Origin: Nocardioides zeae
GTDB lineage: Bacteria > Actinomycetota > Actinomycetes > Propionibacteriales > Nocardioidaceae
Direction of reading: 5' to 3'
DNA: 64,000 nt
Assembly: GCF_010686755.1 (NCBI RefSeq)
Contig: NZ_JAAGXA010000009.1
Coordinates: 124,001 to 188,000 of the forward strand
Shown: in pieces, positions 37,552 through 50,746 of the stretch
How the letters are laid out: each line of letters starts with the position of its first letter
Position numbering within the stretch: position 1 is the stretch's first letter
Translations under genes and position numbers: made by a program
The notes under the pieces: model-generated
Databases searched by the model: none
Told to the model about the DNA's origin: nothing
The model's input: only the letters and a program-made list of their open reading frames with translations

Positions 37552-38467
37552 CCTCGAGAAGTCCCGCGGCGCAGCCGCGGCCGCCCTGGCCGACGTCGCC
37601 CACGAGCCGGGTGCGGCCAAGCCCGACCCCATCGTCGTCGTCGACAACATCACGCGGCAGTTCGGTGGCCTCAAGGCCGTCGACGTGGGCCACCTGGAGA
37701 TCCAGCGCGGTGTCATCACCGCGCTGATCGGCCCCAACGGTGCCGGCAAGACGACCTTCTTCAACCTGCTCACCGGGTTCGACACCCCTGACACGGGCGA
37801 GCGCTACCTCAACGGCAAGTCGCTGAAGCGCGTCGCGGCGTACAAGGTCGCGAAGCTCGGCATGGTCCGCACCTTCCAGCTGACCAAGGTGCTGTCCAAG
37901 CTCACCGTGCTGGAGAACATGCGCCTCGGCGCGACCAGCCAGCTCGGTGAGCGGTTCTGGGCGGGTCCGCTGGCGTTCCTGTGGAGCGGCCAGGAGAAGG
38001 CCAACACGGAGCGCGCCCGCGAGCTGCTCCGCCGGTTCAAGCTCGACGCCAAGGAGAACGACTTCGCCGGCTCGCTCTCGGGCGGTCAGCGGAAGCTGCT
38101 CGAGATGGCTCGCGCGCTCATGGTGGAGCCGGAGCTCGTCATGCTCGACGAGCCGATGGCCGGCGTGAACCCGGCGCTCAAGCAGTCGCTGCTGGGGCAC
38201 GTGAAGTCGCTGCGCGACGAGGGCATGACCGTCCTCTTCGTCGAGCACGACATGGACATGGTCCGCGACATCTCGGACTGGGTGGTCGTCATGGCCGCGG
38301 GCGCCGTCATCGCCGAGGGCCCCCCGCACAGCATCATGAGCGACCAGCGCGTCATCGACGCCTACCTGGGCGCCCACCACGACACCGACATCAGCGACCT
38401 CGACCCCGAGGAGATCCTCGCCGAGGCGGAGGCCGAGATCGAGGCCGAGAAGGAGGGCAACGCGTGA
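37541..38467 (+). CDS. livG: Branched-chain amino-acid ABC ATPase LivG
   Basis: 308 residues. Walker A GPNGAGKTT (about 66-74), Q-loop TFQLTKVL, ABC signature LSGGQRKLLEMARALM, Walker B ELVMLDEPMAGV with the catalytic Glu, and H-loop VEHDMDM are all intact. It is about 45 residues longer than usual: a short acidic tail (DLDPEEILAEAEAEIEAEKE) follows the ATPase core, which is unusual for LivG. It ends in a GTGA overlap with livF. Confidence 0.95.
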   Translation: MPADLEKSRGAAAAALADVAHEPGAAKPDPIVVVDNITRQFGGLKAVDVGHLEIQRGVITALIGPNGAGKTTFFNLLTGFDTPDTGERYLNGKSLKRVAAYKVAKLGMVRTFQLTKVLSKLTVLENMRLGATSQLGERFWAGPLAFLWSGQEKANTERARELLRRFKLDAKENDFAGSLSGGQRKLLEMARALMVEPELVMLDEPMAGVNPALKQSLLGHVKSLRDEGMTVLFVEHDMDMVRDISDWVVVMAAGAVIAEGPPHSIMSDQRVIDAYLGAHHDTDISDLDPEEILAEAEAEIEAEKEGNA

Positions 38468-39273
38468 ACGCCGACCTGAGCAAGGCCGCCGGGGGCGCCG
38501 ACGAGCGAGCCGAGGCCGCCCGCCGGGCGCACCTCGCCGCTGCCGACGGTGCCGTCCTGCGGGCGGACAACCTGATCGCGGGCTACCTGCCCGGCGTCAA
38601 CATCCTCAACGGGGCCGACCTCTACTGCCAGCCGGGCGAGCTCGTCGGCATCATCGGCCCCAACGGCGCGGGCAAGTCGACGCTCCTCAAGGCGCTCTTC
38701 GGACTGGTCAAGATCCACACCGGTTCGGTCACGCTGCGCGGCGAGGAGGTCACCAACCAGCGGGCGGACAGCCTGGTCACCAAGGGCATCGGGTTCGTGC
38801 CCCAGACCAACAACGTCTTCCCCAGCCTGTCCATCGCGGAGAACCTCCAGATGGGCTGCTACCAGGCGCCCAAGAAGTTCGCCGAGCGCTTCGACTTCGT
38901 CACGGGGATCTTCCCGGCGCTCGGTGCCCGCCGCAACCAGCGTGCCGGCTCCCTCTCAGGCGGTGAGCGGCAGATGGTCGCCATGGGCCGCGCGCTCATG
39001 ATGGAGCCCTCGGTGCTGCTCCTCGACGAGCCCTCGGCAGGCCTCTCCCCCGCCATGCAGGACGAGGTCTTCGTCCAGACCCGCAACATCAACAAGGCGG
39101 GCGTCTCCGTCGTCATGGTCGAGCAGAACGCCGCCCGGTGCCTGCAGATCTGCGACCGCGGCTACGTGCTCGACCACGGCCGCAACGCCTACACGGCCAC
39201 CGGCCGCGAGCTCGCCAACGACCCGAAGGTCATCGAGCTCTACCTGGGCACCCTGGCCAAGCAGAACACCTGA
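38464..39273 (+). CDS. livF: Branched-chain amino-acid ABC ATPase LivF
   Basis: 269 residues. Walker A GPNGAGKST, Q-loop VPQTNNVFPSLSI, signature LSGGERQMVAMGRALM, Walker B VLLLDEPSAGL and the H-loop region VMVEQNA (Gln at the switch position, as is usual for LivF) are present. The GTG start overlaps the livG stop (GTGA). It is the last gene of the operon and is followed by a strong terminator. Confidence 0.95.
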   Translation: MNADLSKAAGGADERAEAARRAHLAAADGAVLRADNLIAGYLPGVNILNGADLYCQPGELVGIIGPNGAGKSTLLKALFGLVKIHTGSVTLRGEEVTNQRADSLVTKGIGFVPQTNNVFPSLSIAENLQMGCYQAPKKFAERFDFVTGIFPALGARRNQRAGSLSGGERQMVAMGRALMMEPSVLLLDEPSAGLSPAMQDEVFVQTRNINKAGVSVVMVEQNAARCLQICDRGYVLDHGRNAYTATGRELANDPKVIELYLGTLAKQNT

Positions 39274-39300
39274 GCCGCCTGCTCCACCTGCTCCACCGAG

Positions 39301-39339
39301 ACGAAGGGCCCGCCGGCTGACTGCCGGCGGGCCCTTCGT
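39301..39339. terminator. Terminator after livHMGF
   Basis: ACGAAGGGCCCGCCGGC (39301-39317) pairs perfectly, 17 bp, with 39323-39339 around a 5-base loop, 28 bases after the livF stop. Confidence 0.85.
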
Positions 39340-39385
39340 CGTCGTGCCGTGCCGGCGCCCGGCGCCCGGCGCCCGGCGCCTCCCG

Positions 39386-39432
39386 GGTCGTGGTGCGAGG
39401 CCACCGCTTTCCGCGGGCCTGGCACCACGACC
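39386..39432. repeat. 47-bp palindromic intergenic unit, copy 1
   Basis: Ends GGTCGTGGTGC and GCACCACGACC are exact reverse complements; the centre contains CTTTCCGCGGGC. It lies 147 bases before copy 2, in the 588-base gene-free gap between livF and livK. Confidence 0.85.
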
Positions 39433-39579
39433 CGAGAGGGCCTGGGAGGCCCTGGGAGGCCCTGGGGCCCAAGAGAGGGCCGAGCGACGACCGAGCGACC
39501 TGACCGCGTGCCCCTCCCACCGACGGGGACGGGGGTACGCCGCCCGCTCACGCCGCGCCGTACCCGCAGGTCCGCCCCC

Positions 39580-39626
39580 GGTCGTGGTGCCAGGCCACCA
39601 CTTTCCGCAGGGCTCGCACCACGACC
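39580..39626. repeat. 47-bp palindromic intergenic unit, copy 2
   Basis: Same 47-base length, the same 11-base inverted ends and a similar centre (ACTTTCCGCAGGGC). It is separated from copy 3 by 16 bases. Confidence 0.85.
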
Positions 39627-39642
39627 CCGAGGGGCCCCGGCC

Positions 39643-39689
39643 GGTCGTGGTGCCAGACCGCTGGTTTCCGCAGGGCTCACACCACGACC
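39643..39689. repeat. 47-bp palindromic intergenic unit, copy 3
   Basis: Same 47-base length and outline, with one base changed in the right end (ACACCACGACC) and a more diverged centre. The rest of the gap 39340-39784 is Gly/Arg-coding-like GC-rich filler with short tandem runs (for example CCCTGGGAGG near 39440-39470) and no gene I can support. Confidence 0.8.
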
Positions 39690-39784
39690 CGAGGAGGGCG
39701 AGGGGGCGAGGGGGCGAGGGGCCGAGAGGGCGGGGGCGGCCAGGCGCGAGGGGGGCCGCCGGGCCATGCCGGGCACAGAAAAAG

Positions 39785-39823
39785 CCCCAGGCCCCCGGAG
39801 CGCAGCTCTCCGGGGGCCTGGGG
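39785..39823 (-). terminator. Rho-independent terminator of livK
   Basis: CCCCAGGCCCCCGGAG (39785-39800) pairs perfectly, 16 bp, with 39808-39823. Read on the minus strand it is followed by GCTTTTT, so it has the U-tract of a classical intrinsic terminator, 39 bases beyond the livK stop. Confidence 0.9.
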
Positions 39824-39861
39824 GACGTGCGACCGGGCGGGTGCCCGGTGGTGTCACGGCA

Positions 39862-41187
39862 TCAGTTGTTGCCGTTGAGACCCGCCTCGACGAGCTCGGG
39901 GACGATCTTCTTCGTCTCGTCGAAGGCGATCAGGACGATCGCGTCGGGGTCCTCGGCCTTGATGGCCTCGACCTCGGCCGTGTAGGTCGCGGCCTCCGGC
40001 GAGTAGAGCTGGTAGGACACGACGCTGCCGCCCGACTGCTCGAAGAAGTCACGGACGTTCTCCGCGAGCGCCTCGCCGTAGGAGTCCTGGCGAGCCAGGA
40101 TGGCGATGTTCTGCTTGCCGTCGCCGCTGAGCGTCGACGCCATGACCTGGCCCTGGAGCACGTCCGAGGGAGCGGTGCGGAAGTACAGGCCCTGGTCGGC
40201 GTAGGTGTCGAACGCGGTCGACGTGTTGGCCGGGGAGATCTGCGCGACGCCGGCGCTCGTGATCTTGTCGATCACGCTGAGCGAGACCGACGAGGAGGCC
40301 GCACCGACGATGACGTCGACGTTGCCGGAGAGGAGCTGGTCGACGGACGCGCCGGCGATGTCGGGCGTGCCGTCGCCGGAGTCGGCGGTCGGCAGGGCGA
40401 CGGCGTCGGCACCGTTCACGCCACCGGCCTCGTTGATCTCCTGCACGGCGAGCGCGACGCCCGCGATCTCCGGGGGGCCGAGGAACGCGAGGTCACCGGA
40501 GGTCGGCAGCAGGCCACCCACGGTGAAGACGCCGTCGCCGTCCTCGATCGCCGGGAGCTCCTGGCCCTCGACCGGGTCGGAGTCGGGGATCTCGCCGGTG
40601 ATGAACTCCTGCGGCGTGTACGTGTTGTCCGCGCCGTACTCGAAGATGCCGATCGACGCGGACGTCGGGCTGCCGGTCGAGCTGAAGTCGATCGGGCCGG
40701 ACACGCCGTCGTAGTCGATGTCGGTGCCGGCGGCGAGGAGCTCGGCGCACGCGGCGAAGTCGGTGCACTTCTCGCCCTCGGCGGACACCTCCTGCAGCTT
40801 GCTGGCGATCGCCGTGCCGGAGTCGTTGCCGGCCGCGATCGCGGCGAGGGCCGCGACGACGACGGCGTCGTAGGACTCCGCGCCGTAGGTGAAGTCGGCG
40901 AGGTCGGGGTTGACGCCGAGGAGGCGCTCACGGAACTCGTCGCCGAGCTCGGAACCGGGGTAGGTCGCGCGGACGCCCTCGAGGGTGCCCTCGGGGAAGT
41001 CGCTGCTGTAGTCGGCGGTGTTGCCGTCGACGAAGTACCACGACGGGGCCGACGACGCGTTGTCGTTGTTGTTGCCGCCGTCGCTGTCGTTGTCGCCGTC
41101 ACCGTCTCCGCCGCCACAACCAGCGGCGACGAGGGACGTCGCGAGCATCGCGACCCCCAGTCGGACCAGGGTGCTGGAACGCTTCAT
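39862..41187 (-). CDS. livK: LivK-type branched-chain amino-acid binding lipoprotein, circularly permuted order
   Basis: 441 residues. The lipoprotein signal is normal (MKRSSTLVRLGVAMLATSL, lipobox VAAGC, Cys24), with a Gly/Asp/Asn linker to about 43. What follows is out of the usual order. Residues about 50-200 (WYFVDGNTADYSSDFPEG ... FEYGADNTYTPQEFITGE, with Cys141 and Cys147) are what normally forms the C-terminal half of these binding proteins. Residues about 218-441 (DGVFTVGGLLPTSGDLAFLG ... FDETKKIVPELVEAGL) normally come first. The join is a linker of about 17 residues (IPDSDPVEGQELPAIED). The frame is intact and a proper terminator follows. It faces livHMGF and presumably feeds it. 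Confidence 0.85.
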   Translation of the reverse strand: MKRSSTLVRLGVAMLATSLVAAGCGGGDGDGDNDSDGGNNNDNASSAPSWYFVDGNTADYSSDFPEGTLEGVRATYPGSELGDEFRERLLGVNPDLADFTYGAESYDAVVVAALAAIAAGNDSGTAIASKLQEVSAEGEKCTDFAACAELLAAGTDIDYDGVSGPIDFSSTGSPTSASIGIFEYGADNTYTPQEFITGEIPDSDPVEGQELPAIEDGDGVFTVGGLLPTSGDLAFLGPPEIAGVALAVQEINEAGGVNGADAVALPTADSGDGTPDIAGASVDQLLSGNVDVIVGAASSSVSLSVIDKITSAGVAQISPANTSTAFDTYADQGLYFRTAPSDVLQGQVMASTLSGDGKQNIAILARQDSYGEALAENVRDFFEQSGGSVVSYQLYSPEAATYTAEVEAIKAEDPDAIVLIAFDETKKIVPELVEAGLNGNN

Positions 41188-41364
41188 CAAGCCTCCGTCA
41201 ATCGGATTCCCACGTCGGCACCTCGCCGACGTGTGCGTCAACGTAGTCCTCGACGGAGCCCGGCGAGAGCGGCTCGGGAGGCCGTTGCCAACTTGTGACC
41301 TGGCCCGCTGCTCCCGTGATCGGTGTGACGGTGCCGACACGCGGGAGCGGGCCGGACCGGGCCG

Positions 41365-41967
41365 TCAGGCGCCGCTGGCGCCCGGGCCGTGCGTGATGAC
41401 GCCCTCGGCGACCTGCTTCATCGACAGGCGCAGGTCCATCGCGGTCTTCTGGATCCAGCGGAAGGCATCCGGCTCCGTGAGCCCGAGGTCCTTCTGCAGC
41501 ACCCCCTTGGCGCGGTCGACCAGCTTGCGCGTCTCGAGCCGCTCCGTGAGGTCGCCGACCTCGGCCTCGAGCTGGCTCAGCTCGGCGAACCGGCTGACCG
41601 CCATCTCGATGGCCGGCACCAGGTCGCTCGCCGAGAACGGCTTCACCAGGTAGGCCATCGCCCCGGCGTCGCGGGCCCGCTCGACCAGCTCGCGCTGCGA
41701 GAACGCCGTGAGGATGACGACGGGGGCGATGCGCTGGGCGGCGATCCGCTCCGCCGCGGCGATCCCGTCGAGCACGGGCATCTTGACGTCGAGCACGACG
41801 AGGTCGGGCCGCAGCTCCTCGGCGAGCTCGATGGCGCGCTGGCCGTCGCCGGCCTCGCCCACCACCTCGTAGCCCTCGTCGGCCAGCATCTCGGCCAGGT
41901 CCATGCGGATCAGCGCCTCGTCCTCGGCGATGACGACACGACGGGGGGCCTGCGCGCGCTCGTTCAC
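41365..41967 (-). CDS. pdtaR: ANTAR-domain response regulator
   Basis: 200 residues. The receiver domain has the acidic pocket EDEA, phosphoacceptor Asp60 in VVLDVKMPVLDG and Lys109 in LVKPFS. A coiled-coil linker and a C-terminal ANTAR domain (TRKLVDRAKGVLQKDLGLTEPDAFRWIQKTAMD) that binds hairpin RNAs follow. In Mycobacterium, Rv1626 (PdtaR) pairs with the histidine kinase PdtaS; no kinase gene is in this window. The GTG start has TAGCCT 7 bases upstream (leaderless). Confidence 0.95.
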   Translation of the reverse strand: MNERAQAPRRVVIAEDEALIRMDLAEMLADEGYEVVGEAGDGQRAIELAEELRPDLVVLDVKMPVLDGIAAAERIAAQRIAPVVILTAFSQRELVERARDAGAMAYLVKPFSASDLVPAIEMAVSRFAELSQLEAEVGDLTERLETRKLVDRAKGVLQKDLGLTEPDAFRWIQKTAMDLRLSMKQVAEGVITHGPGASGA

Positions 41968-42080
41968 AGACCGAAGGCTAGCCCGCGCGCGCCGTCCGTG
42001 CGGCCCCGGCGTGCGACGACGCCGGCCGGGCCGTGCGTCGCGTTGGTCACGGGATCGGCTACGGTGGCGGCCGCACCCTC

Positions 42081-42163
42081 GCCGGGTTGGCGGAACGGCA
42101 TACGCGGTGGTCTCAAACACCACTGTCCGAGAGGACTTGTGGGTTCGAATCCCACACCCGGCA
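42081..42163 (+). tRNA. tRNA-Leu (anticodon CAA)
   Basis: The acceptor stem GCCGGGT pairs with ACCCGGC. The anticodon arm GTGGT-CTCAAAC-ACCAC gives anticodon CAA (reads UUG). The long variable arm with stem GTCC/GGAC is the class II type, as expected for leucine. The T-arm is GTGGG-TTCGAAT-CCCAC and the discriminator is A. The 3' CCA is not encoded. Confidence 0.95.
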
Positions 42164-42209
42164 CCCGCACGCCGTCGGAACTGTCAGCGGCGCCCGCGAC
42201 CATCTGCCC

Positions 42210-42992
42210 ATGCACGTCCGTCCATGGAGCACCGTCGAGTCAGCGCTGCGCGCCTCCGACGACGGGATCCCCGACGCCGAGAACGCGAAGCTGCACGGGG
42301 TAGCGCTGAAGACCATCCGTCGATGGCGTCGTGACTATCAACGCCGCTCGCTCCCTCGCGGCCAGTCCCACACGAGCGCACGGTGCCCGCGTTGCGAGAA
42401 CGGTGTCCTCGACGTGGCTGCCTACGCCGAGCTGCTCGGCTGGTACCTCGGCGACGGGCACCTCGTGGAGGCCCGACGCGAGGTTCTGGTGCTCACCATC
42501 GTCAACGACCAGAAGTACGTCGAGGCCAACGCCCGCCTCGTCGTCCTGATGCGCGCGGTGAAGCCCGGGGGCCGACCTCACGTCCGAGAGCGACCTGGCG
42601 CCATCGTGACCGCAATGGGCTGGAAGCACTGGACCTGCCTCTTCCCCCAGCACGGCCCGGGGCGCAAGCACGACCGCGGGATCGTGCTGGAGCCCTGGCA
42701 GCGGGCGGTCGTGGAGGAGGAGCCCGCCGCGTTCCTCCGCGGGCTGTTCCACTCGGACGGCTCGCGCGTGCGGAACTGGGCCAGCCGCCGTGTGCCGGGC
42801 ACCGGGGAGGTACGTCGCCACGACTACGCGCGGTGGCAGTTCAGCAACCGCTCGGAGGACCTCCTGGAGCTCTGCGGCTGGGCGCTCGACCTGGCGGGGG
42901 TCCCGTGGCGGAGGTCGTCCCGGACGCACGTCAGCGTGTCGAGACGGGCCGCGGTGGCTCGTCTCGACACGCTGATCGGTGTGAAGCGGTGA
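42210..42992 (+). CDS. LAGLIDADG-type homing-endonuclease-like protein
   Basis: 260 residues. The N-terminus (MHVRPWSTVESALRASDDGIPDAENAKLHGVALKTIRRWRR) is a helix-turn-helix resembling a site-reading domain. Two LAGLIDADG-like helices follow: LLGWYLGDGHL and FLRGLFHSDGSR. The catalytic Asp of the first (GDG) and of the second (SDG) are present. Similar free-standing proteins are, from memory, common in actinobacteria next to tRNA genes. It starts 47 bases after tRNA-Leu. Its 3' end contains a perfect 15-bp inverted repeat (42933-42947 with 42961-42975). Role unknown: mobile or domesticated. Confidence 0.8.
   Translation: MHVRPWSTVESALRASDDGIPDAENAKLHGVALKTIRRWRRDYQRRSLPRGQSHTSARCPRCENGVLDVAAYAELLGWYLGDGHLVEARREVLVLTIVNDQKYVEANARLVVLMRAVKPGGRPHVRERPGAIVTAMGWKHWTCLFPQHGPGRKHDRGIVLEPWQRAVVEEEPAAFLRGLFHSDGSRVRNWASRRVPGTGEVRRHDYARWQFSNRSEDLLELCGWALDLAGVPWRRSSRTHVSVSRRAAVARLDTLIGVKR
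42933..42975. repeat. 15-bp inverted repeat inside endonuclease-like gene
   Basis: CAGCGTGTCGAGACG (42933-42947) is the exact reverse complement of 42961-42975, with a 13-base centre. It lies at the 3' end of the coding region, 17 bases before the stop codon ends, close to the pyk stop. It may be a terminator, a regulatory hairpin or a dispersed repeat. Confidence 0.85.
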
Positions 42993-43000
42993 GGCGGGGG

Positions 43001-44446
43001 TCAGACCCGGCGGTAGGCCGGCGCGACCTCGTTGATCGCGTCGCCCATCTTGTGCACGCGCAGGGCGTTGGTGGAGCCCGGGATGCCCGGAGGGGCGCCC
43101 GCGATGATGACGACGAGGTCGCCCTCCTTGACGCGCTGGATGCGGAGCAGCGCCTCGTCGACCTGGCGCACCATCTCGTCGGTGTGCTCCACCGGCGCGG
43201 TCTTGAAGGTCTCGACGCCCCACACCGCCGCCAGCTGCGAACGGGTGGACGCGAGCGGCGTGAAGGCGAGGATGGGGATGGGGCCGCGGTAGCGCGCGAC
43301 CCGCCGGGCGGAGTCGCCGCTCTGGGTGAAGGCGACGAGGTACTTCGCACCGACGCGCTCCGCGACCTGCGCCGCGGCGAGGGCGATGATGCCGCCCTTG
43401 GTGTGCGGGTCCCAGTCGAGGGCGCGGATGTCGCGGGCCGCGTGGCGGTCGGCGCTCTCGATGATGCGCGCCATCGTCTCGACGGCCGTCACGGGGTAGT
43501 CGCCCACGCTGGTCTCGCCCGAGAGCATCACGGCGTCGGCGCCGTCGAGCACGGCGTTGGCGACGTCGGAGGTCTCCGCGCGCGTGGGCGCGGGGGCCGT
43601 GATCATCGACTCGAGCATCTGGGTGGCGACGATGACGGGCTTCGCGTTGGTGCGGGCCAGGTCGACGATGCGCTTCTGGTGGAACGGCACGTCCTCGAGG
43701 GGGCACTCCACGCCGAGGTCGCCGCGCGCCACCATGAACGCGTCGAACGCCTGGACGATGTCCTCGAGGTTCTCGAGCGCCTGCGGCTTCTCGATCTTCG
43801 CGATGATGGGGACCGTGCGGCCCTCCTCCGCCATGATCGCCCGCACGTCGTCGGCGTCGGACGCGTTGCGCACGAAGCTGAGCGCGACGAAGTCGACGCC
43901 GATCCGCAGCGCCCAGCGGAGGTCCTCGACGTCCTTCTCGGACAGCGCGGGCACGGACACCGCGACGCCGGGCAGGTTGATCCCCTTGTGGTCGGAGACC
44001 TTGCCGCCGATGAGCACCTCGACCTCGACGTCGGTGTCCGTCTTCGACACCACGCGCAGCTTGATCTTGCCGTCGTCGATGAGGAGGGGGTCGCCGGGCT
44101 TCACGTCGCCGGGCAGGCCCTTGTAGGTCGTGCCGCAGATCGACGCGTCGCCGTCGACGTCGCGTGTGGTGATGCACCAGCTCTGGCCGCGCCGCAGCAC
44201 GACCGGGCCCTCCGAGAAGGTCTCCAGCCGGATCTTGGGCCCCTGGAGGTCGGCCAGGATCCCCACGCCACGACCACTGGAGTCGGAGGCCTGCCGGACC
44301 AGCCGGTAGTTCTCCTCGTGGTCGGCGTGGGTGCCGTGGCTCATGTTCAGTCGCGCGACATCCATGCCGGCGTAGACCAGCTCCTGGATGCGGCGGGCTC
44401 CGGCCGTTGCCGGCCCCAACGTACAGACGATCTTCGCTCGGCGCAC
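43001..44446 (-). CDS. pyk: Pyruvate kinase
   Basis: 481 residues. MRRAKIVCTLGPAT at the start, the active-site Lys in PIIAKIEKPQAL, the metal-binding MVARGDLGVE, and the ATP-associated ATQMLESMI and DAVMLSGETSVG blocks are all present. It converts phosphoenolpyruvate to pyruvate with ATP formation. The C-terminal allosteric domain is complete. The GTG start has TAGGGT 6 bases upstream (leaderless). Convergent with the endonuclease-like gene, 8 bases between stops. Confidence 0.97.
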   Translation of the reverse strand: MRRAKIVCTLGPATAGARRIQELVYAGMDVARLNMSHGTHADHEENYRLVRQASDSSGRGVGILADLQGPKIRLETFSEGPVVLRRGQSWCITTRDVDGDASICGTTYKGLPGDVKPGDPLLIDDGKIKLRVVSKTDTDVEVEVLIGGKVSDHKGINLPGVAVSVPALSEKDVEDLRWALRIGVDFVALSFVRNASDADDVRAIMAEEGRTVPIIAKIEKPQALENLEDIVQAFDAFMVARGDLGVECPLEDVPFHQKRIVDLARTNAKPVIVATQMLESMITAPAPTRAETSDVANAVLDGADAVMLSGETSVGDYPVTAVETMARIIESADRHAARDIRALDWDPHTKGGIIALAAAQVAERVGAKYLVAFTQSGDSARRVARYRGPIPILAFTPLASTRSQLAAVWGVETFKTAPVEHTDEMVRQVDEALLRIQRVKEGDLVVIIAGAPPGIPGSTNALRVHKMGDAINEVAPAYRRV

Positions 44447-44522
44447 AGGACGACCCTACTGCTCCCGGCTCGCCCCCGTGGCACTGGACCTTGAACGTTC
44501 CAACAATCTTTCCCCAGGACGC

Positions 44523-44558
44523 CGACGGGCCGGCACCCCGAGGGGTGCCGGCCCGTCG
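44523..44558. terminator. Terminator after gltD
   Basis: CGACGGGCCGGCACCCC (44523-44539) pairs perfectly, 17 bp, with 44542-44558. It lies 15 bases beyond the gltD stop on the minus strand. Confidence 0.85.
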
Positions 44559-44572
44559 TGACGGAGCCGGGA

Positions 44573-46031
44573 TCAGACGACCAGGGGACGCTCGGTCGAC
44601 TTGATCGGGGCCGGGAGCGACGTCGAGCCCGTCAGGTACTCGTCCACCGCGGCGGCCGCCGCACGCCCCTCGGCGATCGCCCAGACGATGAGCGACTGCC
44701 CGCGACCCGCGTCCCCGGCGGCGAACACGCCGGGCACCGAGGTCTGGTACGTCGGGGTGCGGCTCACGTTGCCCCGCTCGTCGAGCTCGAGCTCGAGCTG
44801 CTGGACGACGGTGTTCGTCTCGGGGCCCGTGAAGCCCATGGCGAAGAGGACGAGGTCGGCCGGGATCTCCCGCTCGGTGCCCTCCACCTCGGTGAGCTTG
44901 CCGCCCTCGAAGGTGACGTCCACGAGACGCAGCGCGCGGACGTTGCCGTCCTCGTCGCCGACGAACTCCTTGGTGGAGACGCCGTAGACGCGGTCGCCAC
45001 CCTCCTCGTGCGCCGACGAGACGCGGAACAGCATCGGGTACGTCGGCCACGGCTGGCCGGACGGACGGCTCTCGCCGGGCTGCGGCATGATCTCGAGCTG
45101 CGTGATCGACGCGGCGCCCTGACGGATCGACGTGCCGAGGCAGTCGGCGCCGGTGTCGCCGCCGCCGATGATGACGACGTGCTTGTCGTCGGCCCGGATC
45201 TGGCCCTCGACGGTCTCCCCCAGCGCCACGCGGTTGGCCTGCGGCAGGAACTCCATGGCCTGGTGGATGCCGGCGAGCTCGCGGCCGGGCACCTGCAGGT
45301 CGCGGGCGACGGTCGAGCCGGTGGCGACGACGACCGCGTCGTACCGCGCCTTCAGCTGCTCCCCCGTGACGTCCACGCCCACCTCGACGCCCGCCCGGAA
45401 GATGGTGCCCTCGCGGCGCATCTGGTCGAGGCGGCGGTCGATGTGCCGCTTCTCCATCTTGAACTCGGGGATGCCGTAGCGGAGCAGGCCGCCGATCTTG
45501 TCGGCCCGCTCGTAGACGGCCACCGTGTGGCCGGCCCGCGTGAGCTGCTGGGCGGCGGCGAGGCCCGCCGGGCCCGAGCCGATGACGGCGACCGTCTTGC
45601 CCGAGAGCCACTCCGGCGGCTGGGGCGCCACCGTGCCGGACTCCCACGCGCGGTCGATGATCGAGACCTCGACGTTCTTGATGGTCACCGGGTCCTGGTT
45701 GATGCCCAGCACGCAGGCGGTCTCGCAGGGCGCCGGGCAGAGCCGGCCGGTGAACTCCGGGAAGTTGTTCGTCGCGTGGAGACGCTCGATCGCGTCGCTC
45801 CAGTCGTCGCGCCACACCAGGTCGTTCCACTCCGGGATGATGTTGCCCAGCGGGCAGCCCTGGTGGCAGAACGGGATGCCGCAGTCCATGCAACGACCCG
45901 CCTGCGGCGTGATGATCGGCAGGAGCGCGCGGCCGATGCCGTCGGGGTAGACCTCGTTCCAGTCGTTCACCCGCTCCTCGACCGGACGACGCGTCGCGAC
46001 CTTGCGGCCCTCCTTGAGGAAGCCCTTCGGG

Positions 46032-46039
<8 letters not shown>
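44573..46039 (-). CDS. gltD: Glutamate synthase (NADPH) small subunit
   Basis: 488 residues. The N-terminal Fe-S block has Cys pairs ([18 protein letters not shown], then [12 protein letters not shown]). The FAD-binding [13 protein letters not shown] and NADPH-binding [12 protein letters not shown] motifs follow. It passes electrons from NADPH to the large subunit. It overlaps gltB by 8 bases, with GGAGG in the overlap region; the ATG at 46039 matches the family start (MADPKGFLK). Confidence 0.96.
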
Positions 46040-50579
<4,540 letters not shown>

Positions 50580-50746
50580 GGATGCGTCTCCCGTCGTCGG
50601 GGTCCGGCACGCGAGCTGCGCAGGCCGGACGGTCAGTGGAGCTGGAGCGGGCCGCGGGGGAAGGCCCGGCGAACGACCTCGTTCGCCCGGGCTGCATGAC
50701 CTCCGGGATCCGCGGGAGGGACGACGTTGGCCCTGCGCGCGCTGAG

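Noticed and set aside
39386..39689. CRISPR array
   Set aside because: Only three units, unequal spacing (147 and 16 bases), each unit itself palindromic, and no cas genes.
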